This document shows positions 38,554-49,900 of a stretch of DNA of 64,000 bases, piece by piece. The stretch covers positions 186,001 through 250,000 of the forward strand of contig CBDBHT010000008.1 in assembly GCA_965205965.1 (NCBI GenBank). Direction: 5' to 3'. The notes beneath the pieces were generated by a model. That model worked only from the letters and a program-made list of their open reading frames with translations. It was not told the DNA's origin and searched no databases. Source of the stretch: Bin55 sp965205965 (lineage in GTDB: Bacteria; Pseudomonadota; Gammaproteobacteria; Pseudomonadales; Azotimanducaceae). The stretch's first letter is position 1. Each line of letters starts with the position of its first letter. Position numbers and translations under genes: made by a program.

Positions 38554-39948
38554 GTGTTAGAACTCAATATTGCATTTATTGGATATTTTCTGGTCGTCGC
38601 CGTAATAACTATTTATGCTACTAGACAAACACGAACGAACTCTGATTACACCGTCGGTGGACGACGACTTTCTGCGCCAGTCACTGCTCTCTCAGCTGGT
38701 GCCAGTGAGATGTCCGGTTGGCTCCTTCTCGGATTACCTAGTGCCGCATATATATCTGGACTGACTGGCAGTCTTATTGTGATCGGGCTTATTACCGGAG
38801 CGTTTTTAAGCTGGACGTTCGTGGCCCCACGACTACGCCGATCAGTTGAAATTTATGAGGTGGATGCCAATACACTGCCATCCTTTTTCTCCTTGAGGAC
38901 AGCCGCGAACAATCCAGCACTTCGAACTATTGCCAGCCTTGTAATTATCGTTTTCTTCACGATTTACGTATCCGCAGGTTTTGTAGCAGGCGCAAAATTA
39001 TTTGTATCCATTTTTGATTTTTCCTACCAACACGCATTGCTAATTGGTTTTGTAGTAATCGTTACCTACGCGACTATCGGGGGATTTTTGGCAGTTAGTT
39101 GGACCGATGTATTTCAGGCCACCTTAATGTTACTTGCACTTATCGTAGTACCAGCCGTGGCCCTTACTGATGTTCAAGCTAGTGATATAGCTATGCAGTT
39201 TGACATTCAACCTGTAAGCCTTATGGTTTTGGTAAGTGCACTGGCTTGGGGGTTGGGATATTTCGGTATACCTCACTTCCTCGTACGGTTCATCGCTATC
39301 AATAATCCCAATGAACTTCCGAAAGCTCGAGCAATTGCGATGAGTTGGATGGTGCTTGTGTGTATCGGAGCAATAATGGTCGGTTTGGTAGGCTCCATGC
39401 GAATTACAAGTATTGGTGACGCAGAAAGAATCTTTATCGAGTTGAGTGCCTTGGTTTTAAATCCCTGGATAGCCGGAATCGTCATTGCCGCAATCTTAGC
39501 AGCTGTAATGAGTACCGTAGACTCACAGCTCATTGTAGCATCCACATCCGTCTTACAAGATGTCCTCAACAGACAAGAGCAACCACTTTATCAAAATCGT
39601 CTTATTGTGCTAGGGATCGCATGCCTAGCTCTCATATTTGCATGGAACCCTAACAGTGCAGTTCTTGGAATCGTTAGTTATGCTTGGGCGGGACTGGGGT
39701 CGACGATTGGACCTTGTGTTCTATTCTCTCTATTTTGGTCAAAAACAACCAGCGCAGGACTTATAGGAGCATTATGCACCGGGTCAATCGTAACCGTAGT
39801 ATGGCATCATCTTGACGGTGGCATCTTCGAACTGTACGAAATCGTCCCAGCTTTTCTACTCGCATCTCTTGCAATTATTGTCTTCGGCGTGCTTCGACCA
39901 GACGAAAATGCAAGCACAAGATTTAAGTCGTTGGTGAAATATCCATAA
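38554..39948 (+). CDS. putP: Sodium/proline symporter
   Basis: Inner-membrane symporter of the SSS family importing proline with Na+. 464 residues with about 13 hydrophobic segments. Signature region VTALSAGASEMSGWLLLGLP near residue 47 matches PutP almost residue for residue; later GIPHFLVRFIAINNPNELPK and AAILAAVMSTVDSQLIVAST are also PutP hallmarks. The start is GTG at 38554, chosen because the first membrane helix begins immediately (LNIAFIGYFLVVAVITIY) and no ATG fits. Proline dehydrogenase (putA) is not in the window. Confidence 0.9.
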   Translation: MLELNIAFIGYFLVVAVITIYATRQTRTNSDYTVGGRRLSAPVTALSAGASEMSGWLLLGLPSAAYISGLTGSLIVIGLITGAFLSWTFVAPRLRRSVEIYEVDANTLPSFFSLRTAANNPALRTIASLVIIVFFTIYVSAGFVAGAKLFVSIFDFSYQHALLIGFVVIVTYATIGGFLAVSWTDVFQATLMLLALIVVPAVALTDVQASDIAMQFDIQPVSLMVLVSALAWGLGYFGIPHFLVRFIAINNPNELPKARAIAMSWMVLVCIGAIMVGLVGSMRITSIGDAERIFIELSALVLNPWIAGIVIAAILAAVMSTVDSQLIVASTSVLQDVLNRQEQPLYQNRLIVLGIACLALIFAWNPNSAVLGIVSYAWAGLGSTIGPCVLFSLFWSKTTSAGLIGALCTGSIVTVVWHHLDGGIFELYEIVPAFLLASLAIIVFGVLRPDENASTRFKSLVKYP

Positions 39949-39955
39949 ACGTGAA

Positions 39956-40345
39956 CTACGAGCGTCCGTGCAATGAAATAATTTTGGCACCGCGCTTGCT
40001 GAATATCTGCCTTGGTCTATCAGGTCCATCAAGACCAATCCGACCTTCGGGAAAATAGCGCAGTACGTACTCATGATCAGTATCATTTTCTTCAACGAGA
40101 AAAAGAGACTTCGGCGATAGGTACCAAGAACCCATTTTAGCTTTGTTGCCTTTCTTGGTTCGAAAACTACCATGATCAAGTTCTCCAAAGAACTCCAGTA
40201 CCTCAGTTTCCGCTTCCTCATCTTCAAGTTCCCATATACCTGGGAGATTCACTTGCTGGAGCCATTGCTGGCGCGAACCGCGAATGCTTCGTAACACAAG
40301 CAATATAATAATCGAAACAGCACTCAAGATAGACAGAGTTAGCAC
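39956..40345 (-). CDS. Small membrane-anchored protein of unknown function
   Basis: 129 residues. One N-terminal membrane segment (LTLSILSAVSIIILLVLRSI) followed by a polar domain rich in Glu and Lys (WELEDEEAETEVLEFFGELD). No family recognised. It is convergent with putP (7-bp gap) and lies downstream of gap's far end. Coding character is supported by consistent composition and a full-length frame; a start at ATG 40345 puts the helix at residue 2. Confidence 0.6.
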   Translation of the reverse strand: MLTLSILSAVSIIILLVLRSIRGSRQQWLQQVNLPGIWELEDEEAETEVLEFFGELDHGSFRTKKGNKAKMGSWYLSPKSLFLVEENDTDHEYVLRYFPEGRIGLDGPDRPRQIFSKRGAKIISLHGRS

Positions 40346-40442
40346 TATTTTTCTACTAAAATCATAATCTTAGACTATTGACTGCACAATCACATATTCG
40401 ATGTTAGGTAGATAGTATTGAAGGGAAACGCTAATCCCAATG

Positions 40443-41924
40443 TCAACCAAAGCCGGTTTTCGCTACGTCCTCCGGGATGAGTGGGTAACTGATACCCGCC
40501 CACTTCTGCAAAACGCGAATTACCTGACAACAGTAACCGAATTCGTTGTCATACCAAACATAGAGACAAATTCGATTATCATCAACAATGGTTGCACCCC
40601 CATCTATTGCACAAGCATGTCGATTACCTATGAAGTCCGACGATACAACCTCTGGTGCTTCGATATAATCAATTTGTCGCTGAAGCGAAGAATAGAGTGC
40701 CGTATCACGCAGGTATTCATTAACTTCCGTTTTGGTCGTACTTCGTTCTAAGGTCAAATACAACAACGCAAGGGACACGTCTGGAGTTGGTACTCGAATT
40801 GCGTTTGCTGTAAGCTTACCCTCAAGTTGTGGTAATAGAGACGTCACGGCTTTAGATGCACCCGTGTCGGTAATAACCAAATTCAACGGGGCTCCGCGTC
40901 CGCGTCGATCCTTCTTATGAAAATTATCTGTTAAGTTTTGATCAGGAGTGTATGCATGAACAGTTTCAATATGACCGCTTCTAATGCCAAACCGCTCATT
41001 GATGGCTTGAAGTGGCGGAACGATTGCGTTCGTTGTGCAAGATCCGGCTGATAATAGCCTGTCGTTACCGCTGAGCAAGTGTGAGTTTATCCCTGACACT
41101 ATATTTTTTACCGATCCCTTGCCAGGTGCCGTTAAGAGAACGCGCCCTACCCCTCTTGATTGCACATGCTGACTAAGCGTAGCGTCGTCTCGCCATGCAC
41201 CCGTATTATCAATAACGATTGCGTCCTTTATTCCATACGCCTCATAATCCACCTTTGCCGGGTCGTCGGAATACAAGACATAAACGACATTGCCGTTAGC
41301 AATCAGGCAATTATGTCCCTCGTCAACCCGTATCGTGCCTTTAAATGGACCGTGGACTGAGTCTCGTTCCAAAAGGCTTGCGCGTTTGATCAAGTCGTTC
41401 TCGGATCCTTTTCTTACGACAATAGCACGAAGACGCAGTTGGGTTCCCCCACCGGCTTTTTCTATTAGCAGCCTTGCTAAAAGTCGACCAATGCGACCAA
41501 ATCCGTAGAGCACCACATCTTGTGGATTTTCTAGCGGTTTTACGTGATTCTCAATAACAAACTTGCATTCCTGCGTCACGTAATCGATTGGTGACGGGGC
41601 GTCCCCATTCGAAGTTTCAGTGATTTCCATGTACTTTGACGCGAGAAGACCTACGTCAATTAACGATGGACCAAGATCAAGTTCGGACATTGTTTTCAAA
41701 ATAGGATAACTTTCAAATTCGGAGAGCTCATTCTTGGCAACCTGACGAACTAACCGATGAATCTTCATAATGTCCGTAACATTCTGGTTGTATAGCGCAC
41801 GGCCATAGCAATAAATAATCACGTTACGACGATAGAGCTGACCGATAATTGGAATCATCGCTTCTGCAAGTGCTTCGCGTTCTTTCCAATCGGGAAAATA
41901 ATCATCAAGACTGGGAAGGGGCAC
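40443..41924 (-). CDS. Glyceraldehyde-3-phosphate dehydrogenase, long form
   Basis: Oxidises glyceraldehyde 3-phosphate with NAD(P)+ and phosphate. 493 residues, about 150 longer than ordinary GapA, with an N-terminal extension before the Rossmann motif VVLYGFGRIGRLLARLLIEK (about residue 133). The catalytic Cys is in SAGSCTTNAIVPPLQAI (about 295). DRRGRGAPLNLVITDTGASK and YDNEFGYCCQVIRVL complete the fold. This long type is the one next to mfd in Pseudomonas. Here the oxidoreductase operon at 42164-46721 separates it from mfd. Confidence 0.9.
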   Translation of the reverse strand: MPLPSLDDYFPDWKEREALAEAMIPIIGQLYRRNVIIYCYGRALYNQNVTDIMKIHRLVRQVAKNELSEFESYPILKTMSELDLGPSLIDVGLLASKYMEITETSNGDAPSPIDYVTQECKFVIENHVKPLENPQDVVLYGFGRIGRLLARLLIEKAGGGTQLRLRAIVVRKGSENDLIKRASLLERDSVHGPFKGTIRVDEGHNCLIANGNVVYVLYSDDPAKVDYEAYGIKDAIVIDNTGAWRDDATLSQHVQSRGVGRVLLTAPGKGSVKNIVSGINSHLLSGNDRLLSAGSCTTNAIVPPLQAINERFGIRSGHIETVHAYTPDQNLTDNFHKKDRRGRGAPLNLVITDTGASKAVTSLLPQLEGKLTANAIRVPTPDVSLALLYLTLERSTTKTEVNEYLRDTALYSSLQRQIDYIEAPEVVSSDFIGNRHACAIDGGATIVDDNRICLYVWYDNEFGYCCQVIRVLQKWAGISYPLIPEDVAKTGFG

Positions 41925-42163
41925 TTTTGTCCTTATTCCAAAAATGAACGGTACGAATGATACTGACCACCCTAAAATCCGTAAATCAAGCCGCTTTTAA
42001 TAATGTATCTCAGCAATATCATCGGTACTAAAATTGAATGAACACTATAAAAACGGTACTATCTGAAACTATCATTTATTTTTGCAAGTACATCAGATCC
42101 TGGACATAGCTCATCTTCACCAAGAGCATTTAGTGGCTGCTTAGCCAAATTTAGTACTTCCTG

Positions 42164-43118
42164 TCAATCTACAGCATTGGGGTCAACGTACAAAAGGCCA
42201 GTGGCAAGATCCCCTTCTTCCTGCGCACGTTGCACGTAATCAAGGGTTCCAATTCTGTCATACGGATCGTACGAATCCGAAAGTTTTCGCAATCTAAGCA
42301 GACTACCATCTGGCATGGTTACGGTTTCAGTCATTCCCGGTTCGTAGTCAATCATGATTTCTTCTTGTGGCGGAATAAAATCGGTATCAATAAGTGCCTC
42401 ACTGCGTTGCCGAACATATTCGTAACTTTTTGTAGATCCGTTATGGTTGTTGAACATCACACACGGCGAAATTACGTCGATTAAATGCAAATCCCCGGTG
42501 TAACAAGGAACCTTTTATAAGAGGTACCAGTTGCTTCTTATCTCCAGAAAAACTACGCCCTACGAAACTTGCACCCATTTGAAGAGCCAGCGACACTAAA
42601 TCAACTGGAGTATATAGGTTCGGTACCCCACGTTTGTTCGTGGAACCCCGATCATTCGTCGCTGAAAACTGTCCCTTAGTTAAACCATACGTTCCGTTGT
42701 TGTCCACGATGTAGCACATATTAATTTTGCGTCTAACGACGTGTGCAAACTGTCCCAGTCCAATCGAAGCACTATCGCCGTCACCAGATGATATCCCGAT
42801 ACAGAAAAGATCCCGGTTTGCTAAGCTCGCTCCCGTTGCAATGGATGGCATACGTCCGTGTACGGAATTAAAGCCATACGATTTGCCTAAAAAATAGCTT
42901 GGGGTCTTAGATGAACAACCAATTCCGGAAATTTTCGCAAAACGATGCGGAGGTATCGAAAGTTCCGAACATGCTTGTACAATTGCCGCACTGACAGAAT
43001 CGTGCCCACATCCTGCGCACAATGTAGAAACCAAACCTTCGTAATCACGTCTGCCAAGCCCGATTTCGTTACATCTCAGTTGCGGGTGACGTATTTGTGG
43101 TTTAGCTATAAAGATCAC
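42164..43118 (-). pseudogene. 2-oxoacid:acceptor oxidoreductase beta subunit, frameshifted
   Basis: Thiamine-pyrophosphate-binding beta subunit. It begins with a short lead, then STLCAGCGHDSVSAAIVQAC, KISGIGCSSKTPSYFL and FCIGISSGDGDSASIGLGQF with the TPP motif ending IVDNNGTYGLTKGQFSAT. After LLHRGFAF the frame goes wrong: one extra T in the run near 42482 breaks it. The rest (LIDVISPCVMFNNHNGSTKS to DPNAVD) is in another frame. Start ATG overlaps the alpha-subunit stop (ATGA). See the other two broken genes of this operon. Confidence 0.88.
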
Positions 43119-44942
43119 GACGCAACCTCCCGCATCCTCGGAAGATTATTCTCGGTGCAAACTTTTATGATCGCGTCGTTAATAAACGACGCGGTTATCG
43201 AAACTCCTCCGTAGTATAGAACGGACTGGATCTCACGCGGATTTATATTCAATTCGTTCACGAGCAACGCTTTCATCTGTGCGTCTCGATTTTGTTCGAT
43301 CAGTATTATCGTCTCGTGATCGGCTATGAAATCCTCAACCTCTCCACCAAAAGGGAAAGCACGAACTCTCATCGTATCCATACGAGCTCCCGCTTCTGCG
43401 AGCAGATCATGAGCTTCTTGCATTGGCACCGCTGTCGATCCATAATAAATGCAGCCTATATTAAATCCTTTGGAGTGAACTTCCGCTGCGGGCATTAATG
43501 CACGCGCCGTTTCCCACTTTAACAGTAAACGGTCCATGTTTGCGATGTACGTATCGGGGTCTTCCGTATACCTCGCGTACGCATCCCGCGAAGTACCACG
43601 CGTAAAGAATGATCCTTTATCAGGATGATGCATGCCCGGGAAAGTTCGATAACCGATGCCATCACCGTCAACATCGACATATCGGCCGAATTCACTAAGT
43701 GCATCCAAGTCTTCTTTTGTTAAAACCTTGCCGCGATCGTACTCCCTACTATCATCCCACTCAAATGGATCTGACAACGTATCGTTCATACCCAGCTCAA
43801 GATCGCTCATCACAATGATAGGAGTCTGAAGACGGTCTGCGAGATCAAGTGCCAACGCAGCGAAATCGAAACTCTCCTTGGGCGTTGCAGGAAACAGCAG
43901 GGGATGTCGCGTATCTCCATGAGATGCATATGCGGCCCCCAGAAGATCTGCTTGTTGAGTCCTTGTTGGCATTCCCGTGGATGGTCCAGCCCGCTGAACG
44001 TCAAACAACACGGCAGGAATTTCAGCAAAGTAAGCCAATCCTAAAAATTCCGTCATCAGTGAAAGGCCAGGGCCGCTCGTTGCCGTGAACGCACGAGCAC
44101 CATTCCATGTTGCACCAATAACAATTCCCATTGCTGCGAGCTCGTCCTCATCCTGAATAACGGCAAATTTTTTACCGTCATCAGCAGTATCGACACGAAG
44201 CCGGCTCGCATATTGTTCAAAAGCCTCAGCTATAGCAGTAGGATGGCGTGATGGGATACCAAGCGCAAATCGTTGCACCACCATAAATCGCACCGAGTGC
44301 AGTCGCTGTATTGCCGTCAACGAGAATTTTACGTCCAATCGCCTCCGAATGACGAACCTGAATGGGTAGCGGAGAATTTAGGTAGTTCTTCGTATAATTT
44401 CGTCCAATTTTCATAGCATGAATATTCGGTTTAATCAAGTCATCCTTGCCTTTATATTGAGACGAAACCAACCCGGTAATCACGTCAAAGTCGATGTTTA
44501 AAAGGGACGCAAGAGCACCGAGATAAACAATATTCTTGAATAGCTGTCTCTGCTTAGGATCCGAAAATTCGGGAAGGATTAAATGCGAGATTGGGATACC
44601 TACGTCTACAACGTCTGATCGTACGCATTCTCTTGGCAGACCGCGCGTGTTGTCGTAAATCAAGAACCCTCCCGGACGGAGTAACTGCACATCTTGCTTG
44701 TAAGTCTCCGCATTCATTGCAACCATAACGTCAACGTCATCACGAGCACCGAAGTAACCTTTCTCTGAAACGCGAACTTCGAACCACGTTGGGAGTCCTT
44801 GAATGTTCGAAGGAAAGATATTTCTTGTGGTTACGGGAATGCCCATCTTAAAAAGTGACTTAGCAAACATACCATTGGCACTTGCAGATCCAGAGCCGTT
44901 TACATTTGCAAAACGAATGACAAATTCGTTATAGATGGTCAT
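43115..44942 (-). pseudogene. 2-oxoacid:acceptor oxidoreductase alpha subunit (gamma-alpha fusion), frameshifted
   Basis: The N-terminal gamma-type domain starts MTIYNEFVIRFANVNGSGSA and includes GLPTWFEVRVSEKGYFGARD. It leads into the alpha domain ending in GATICAWYPITPS. There an extra T near 44238 shifts the frame; the alpha domain resumes as TAIAEAFEQYASRL-type text, then FTATSGPGLSLMTEFLGLAY, TGMPTRTQQADLLGAAYASH and FIADHETIILIEQNRDAQMK. So one one-base insertion splits an otherwise well preserved protein. The start overlaps the stop of the upstream flavoprotein gene by ATGA. Confidence 0.88.
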
Positions 44943-46721
44943 TCAGCATAGGATCCAAGCTGTGGTACATGCACAACCGACTTCTGCATATCCCATGCAT
45001 TCGTTGGACATCGTTCAGCGCACAAACCACAATGCAGGCAAACATCTTCATCTTTGACCATCACACGTCCCGTTCCGAGTTCACCCGACACATAGAGAGC
45101 CTGTTCATAATTTTCCGCCGGTGCAGTCAATGATCCTCGCAACACGGACTCACTACCATTTTCTAGGAAGGTGATGCAGTCCATAGGACAAATATCTACA
45201 CAGGCATCGCATTCAATGCAAAGTTGGTCAGTGAACACCGTCTGTACATCGCAATTCAAACAACGCTGAGCTTCTTTAAATCCCAATTGTTCATCAAATC
45301 CCAGTTCGACCTCAACCTTAATGTTTGATAGAGCCTGACGTTTATTAGCATAAGGCACAACATAACGTTTAGATGGATCATGCTCGGCGTCGTACGCCCA
45401 CTCGTGTACCCCCATCTTCTGACTGATCAAATTAATTGCATCAGCTGGACGGTCCTTTTTAGGATCTTTGCCCTGACAAAATAAATGTATGGAAATCGCC
45501 GCCTGATGTGCATGCGCCGACGCCCAGATAATGTTTTCTGGTCCAAAAGCCGAATCACCTCCAAAAAACACTTGAGGATGTGTGGATTGCAGTGAAACTT
45601 CATCTAGTATTGGACAATCCCACTGGTCAAACTCGATCCCAATATCTCGTTCAATCCAAGGACAGTGATTTTCCTGACCAATGGCTATCAGGACATGATC
45701 AGCTTCCATGAACACATCTGGCTCTCCACTCGGTACGTAATTGAGCCGACCGTTTTCCTCAATTGGCTTGACGCATCTGAAGAGCACGCCCTTGAGCTTT
45801 CCATTTTCATGTACGAACTCCTTAGGTGGTCTGTTGTTAATGATCGAAATACCTTCAGACATTGCATCTTCTTTCTCCCAATCGCTAGCTTTCATTACTT
45901 CAAAGGCTGACCGAACTACGACGGTTACTTGATCGGCACCTAATCGATTTGACGTGCGACAGCAATCCATGGCAGTGTTGCCCCCGCCCATAACGATTAG
46001 GTTGCCAGAGATGGATGTTGTGTGACCGAATGCGACGCTTGATCAGCCAATCGATACCTATCGAAATGTGTTCATCAACTTCAGTTCTACCCGGCATGTC
46101 CAAATCTCGGCCTCGAGGCGCACCAGTGCCCACAAAGTACGCATCGTATCCGAGATCAAGCACATCCTTCATGCTGGTGATCTCGTATCCGTAATGCATG
46201 TTCACGCCCATATTGACGATTAAGTCGACCTCTTCTTCCAAAACGTCAGCAGGCAAGCGGAAGGCAGGAATTTGGCTTCTCATCATACCCCCGCCTTTCA
46301 AATCCCGATCGAACATATCGACCTAATAACCGAAAGGCAGCAGGTCGCGCGCAACGGCTAGCGATGCAGGACCTGCCCCGAGAAGTGCTATACGCTTCCC
46401 ATTGCGAATTTTGGGTACTCGCGGCAAGTATGGAGTGATATCCCCTTTGTGGTCCGCCGCAACACGCTTAAGCCGACATATTGCCACTGGTTTTTCTTCG
46501 GTGCGAACGCGGCGACATGCGGGTTCGCAAGGACGATCACAAGTACGACCGAGAATGCCTGGAAATACATTTGATTCCCAGTTCATCATATAAGCCTCGG
46601 TGTAACGCCCGTTTGCTATAAGCCGAATATACTCAGGCACCGGCGTGTGAGCCGGACACGCCCATTGACAGTCCACTACCTTGTGAAAGTAGTCAGGCAC
46701 ACCAATATCAGTGGCTTTCAT
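44939..46721 (-). pseudogene. GltD-like FAD/4Fe-4S oxidoreductase of the 2-oxoacid oxidoreductase operon
   Basis: A flavoprotein like the glutamate synthase small subunit, fused to a ferredoxin tail, expected to link the 2-oxoacid oxidoreductase to NAD(P)H. N-terminus: DCQWACPAHTPVPEYIRLIA, CDRPCEPACRRVRTEEKPVA and IALLGAGPASLAVARDLLPF (FAD loop). A TAG near 46322 replaces the expected GAG in FGYEVDMFDRD. A frameshift near 46030 precedes IVMGGGNTAMDCCRTSNRLG (NAD(P) site). The tail has CIECDACVDICPMDC and CLHCGLCAERCPTNAW, two 4Fe-4S clusters. Two lesions, so inactive as written. Confidence 0.85.
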
Positions 46722-46991
46722 TTGCTTGTAGGCTCTATGTAAGGGTGTATAGAGGCTTGAAGAATTATGAATATTCTATAAACGTTTGCTCGTCCACGAC
46801 ATCCATACCATATGTAAGTGATGCTAAAACACATCTATTTTACCAATAGTAACAAAATTAGTGTGCCACTGTTCGATTGGATTGTTTAAAGTACAGCTGG
46901 TCCAAGCAGTGTTAGTATTGACGGAACCTCCGGTCCATACGTATACCTACATATTTACGGTTTGCATGCAGTAAAACATGGATAGATAGAC
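46722..46991. other. Divergent intergenic region, oxidoreductase operon / mfd
   Basis: 270 bp, AT-rich, no gene. Holds the start signals for mfd and the former operon promoter. Nothing specific recognised. Confidence 0.35.
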
Positions 46992-49900
46992 ATGAATCGC
47001 ATGACTTCATTCAAGCAGCTAGAAATTCCCCGCACGGCACAAGTACATCAATGGCAAAACCTTAATGGCTGCGCTAGTTCTATTGCAATTACCAAGTTGG
47101 CTTCGGAAACTGATCGAGTGTTTGTATACGTTGCACGGAATTCAGAACATGCGTACAGAATTAACCAAGAAATACGTTGGTTCTCAAACGGCTTGTCTAT
47201 TCTTAATCTACGAAACCAAGAAATACTTCCTTATGACCCCTTCTCACCACAAAAAGCTATTACAGCGAGCAGACTGGAGACGCTTTACGCATTGTCTGGA
47301 ATCGATAAGGGAATACTAATCATTCCTATTCAAACGTTGATGCAACGTCTGCCACCTCGCGACTATGTGCTTTCACGAACCCTGTTACTCAAGCCGGGAC
47401 ATCAGTTTTATATAGAGAAAGAACGTGAACGACTTAATCGAGTGGGTTATCGCACAGTTTCAACTGTTTATGAACGGGGTGAATATGCGGTCCGCGGATC
47501 GCTGTTCGACATCTATCCTATTGGTACCCCAAATCCCGTGCGCATTGATCTTTTTGATATGGAAATTGAATCGCTGCGATTTTTTGATCCTAAATCCCAG
47601 CGAACCGTCGAACAGATTGAGGAATTGCGTATTCTCCCGGCAAACGAATTTCCATTGGACGAATCATCTATCAAGCAGTTTCGAAATACATGGCATCGCT
47701 TATTTGATGTCGACGACAACACTTGTCCGGTCTATCGCGACGTTAGCGAAGGCATCCTTCCGGAAGGTGTTGAAATTTACATGCCGCTCTTCTTTCCTAG
47801 CACGAGTACTCTTTCCGAATATCTACCCGACGACTCGATATTCATTTTAGATGATCACATACGTGAAGCGGGGGAAGACTTCTGGTGTGAAATCGAAAGC
47901 AGGTATGAATCTCGACGCTACGATCAAGAACGTCCGGTTCCTCCACCGTCATACCTTTACGTGAACGTTAATTCACTAGTCAGTACTTGGAACCGACATA
48001 GTCGAATCCAATTAGATACCCAGTCTGCAGCTAAACAACACACGGTGCGATTCACGGGAAATATGCTACCCGATCTGGAAGCGCGCTCGAGATCAAAGGA
48101 CCCTGCGCAACGCCTCCGTCAGTTTATTCACAACGTCAACAGACGGGTATTAATTACTGCGGAATCTCTTGGGCGGAAAGAGCATCTCATTGGCTTTTTG
48201 CATCGCACTAACCTCTGGCCTAGCGAAGTAGCAGATTTCGACAAATTTCTTTTAAGCCATTCGGATTTATGTATCTCAGTAGCACCTCTTGACCGAGGTT
48301 GCTGGCTTGACGAGTTCGTCATTATTTCAGAAACTCAAATCTTTGGAATGCGACATGAGAACGTACGCCACCGTACAACGTCACGCTCGCTGGATGCCGA
48401 ACAAGTAGTTCGCAACCTTTCAGAATTAAGTTTGGGATCTTCAGTCGTTCATATTGACCATGGCATAGGACTCTACCGTGGCTTACAAAAGATCACGCAT
48501 GAAAATTATCCTATGGAATTTTTGACGCTTGAGTACGCGGACGGCGATATTCTTTACGTTCCAGTGTCTTCACTACACCTCATTTCGCGTTACGCCGGCC
48601 CAGTGGAGCGTACAGTTTCATTAGACAAACTAGGTACGGACCGCTGGACCAAAGCAAAGAGGCGCGCCGCGGAGAAAGCTCGAGATGTCGCCGTCGAGTT
48701 ATTGGATATTTACGCCAGACGCAAATCATCCAAGAGTTTTGCTTACCCAGATACGGATGACGAATACGAACAATTTTGCGACAAGTGCGAATTTGAGCTA
48801 ACATCGGATCAAAGTCAAGCCGTGGAAGCCGTGATGGCCGACTTATCGCAAGATAAATCTAGCGATCGTCTGATTTGTGGAGATGTAGGTTTTGGCAAGA
48901 CGGAAGTAGCTATGCGAGCTGCATTTCAAGTTACGCAATCGGGCAAGCAAGTTGCGGTCCTTGTCCCTACAACACTCTTAGCTCGACAGCACTACGACAC
49001 GTTCAGCGATCGATTTGCAGACTGTCCCCAGCGAATCGAATATCTCTCGAGACTGCGGTCAGAAAAGGAAGTTCAAGCAATTCAGCAAGCTATCTCCAGT
49101 GGTGTAATAGATATCGTCATCGGAACCCACAAACTCCTGTCGCAGGATTTGAAATTCAAGGATTTAGGTCTATTAGTCATTGATGAGGAACATAGATTTG
49201 GAGTACGCGATAAGGAACGACTGAAGAGTTTGCGTGCTTCGGTAGATATCCTTACTTTAACTGCCACACCAATCCCGCGTACGTTGAATATGTCGGTAGG
49301 CGGCCTCCGAGACTTGTCGATCATTGCAACGCCGCCAGCCGACCGATTGTCAATCAGGACCTTTGTCGTTCCTAAAACGCAGAGCATCGTGCGAGAAGCA
49401 ATAACTCGAGAACTTGCTCGCGGAGGACAAGTTTTCTATGTACACAACCAAGTAGAGACCATCCAGCGCGTAGCCGACGAATTACAAAAGCTTATTTCAC
49501 AAGCGCGTATCGAAATTGGACATGGAAAGATGCCTAAGCGGGCACTGGAATCGACCATGTCGAATTTCTACCACCGTCGTTGTAATGTACTTATTTGCAC
49601 TACGATTATTGAAAGCGGCATTGACGTACCTAATGCCAACACCATTGTGGTTGACCGCGCCGATCGCTTCGGCCTAGCTCAACTTCACCAGTTGCGCGGA
49701 AGGGTTGGCCGTTCTCATCGTCAAGCATACGCCTATCTGCTAAAACCTCAAGCTGATCTCATAACGGAAGACGCACAAAAAAGACTGCAAGCTATTGAAG
49801 CCGCTGGAGAACTAGGTATTGGCTTTAGCCTAGCGCTCCATGATCTTGAAATTCGCGGCGCAGGTGAGCTTCTAGGTCAAGAACAATCGGGACAAATGGA

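Noticed and set aside
42164..46721. Explaining the broken oxidoreductase genes purely as sequencing errors
   Set aside because: Long neighbours (mfd 1154 codons, topA 899, lysAC 876) are error-free, and one lesion is a substitution to a stop. It cannot be excluded without reads.
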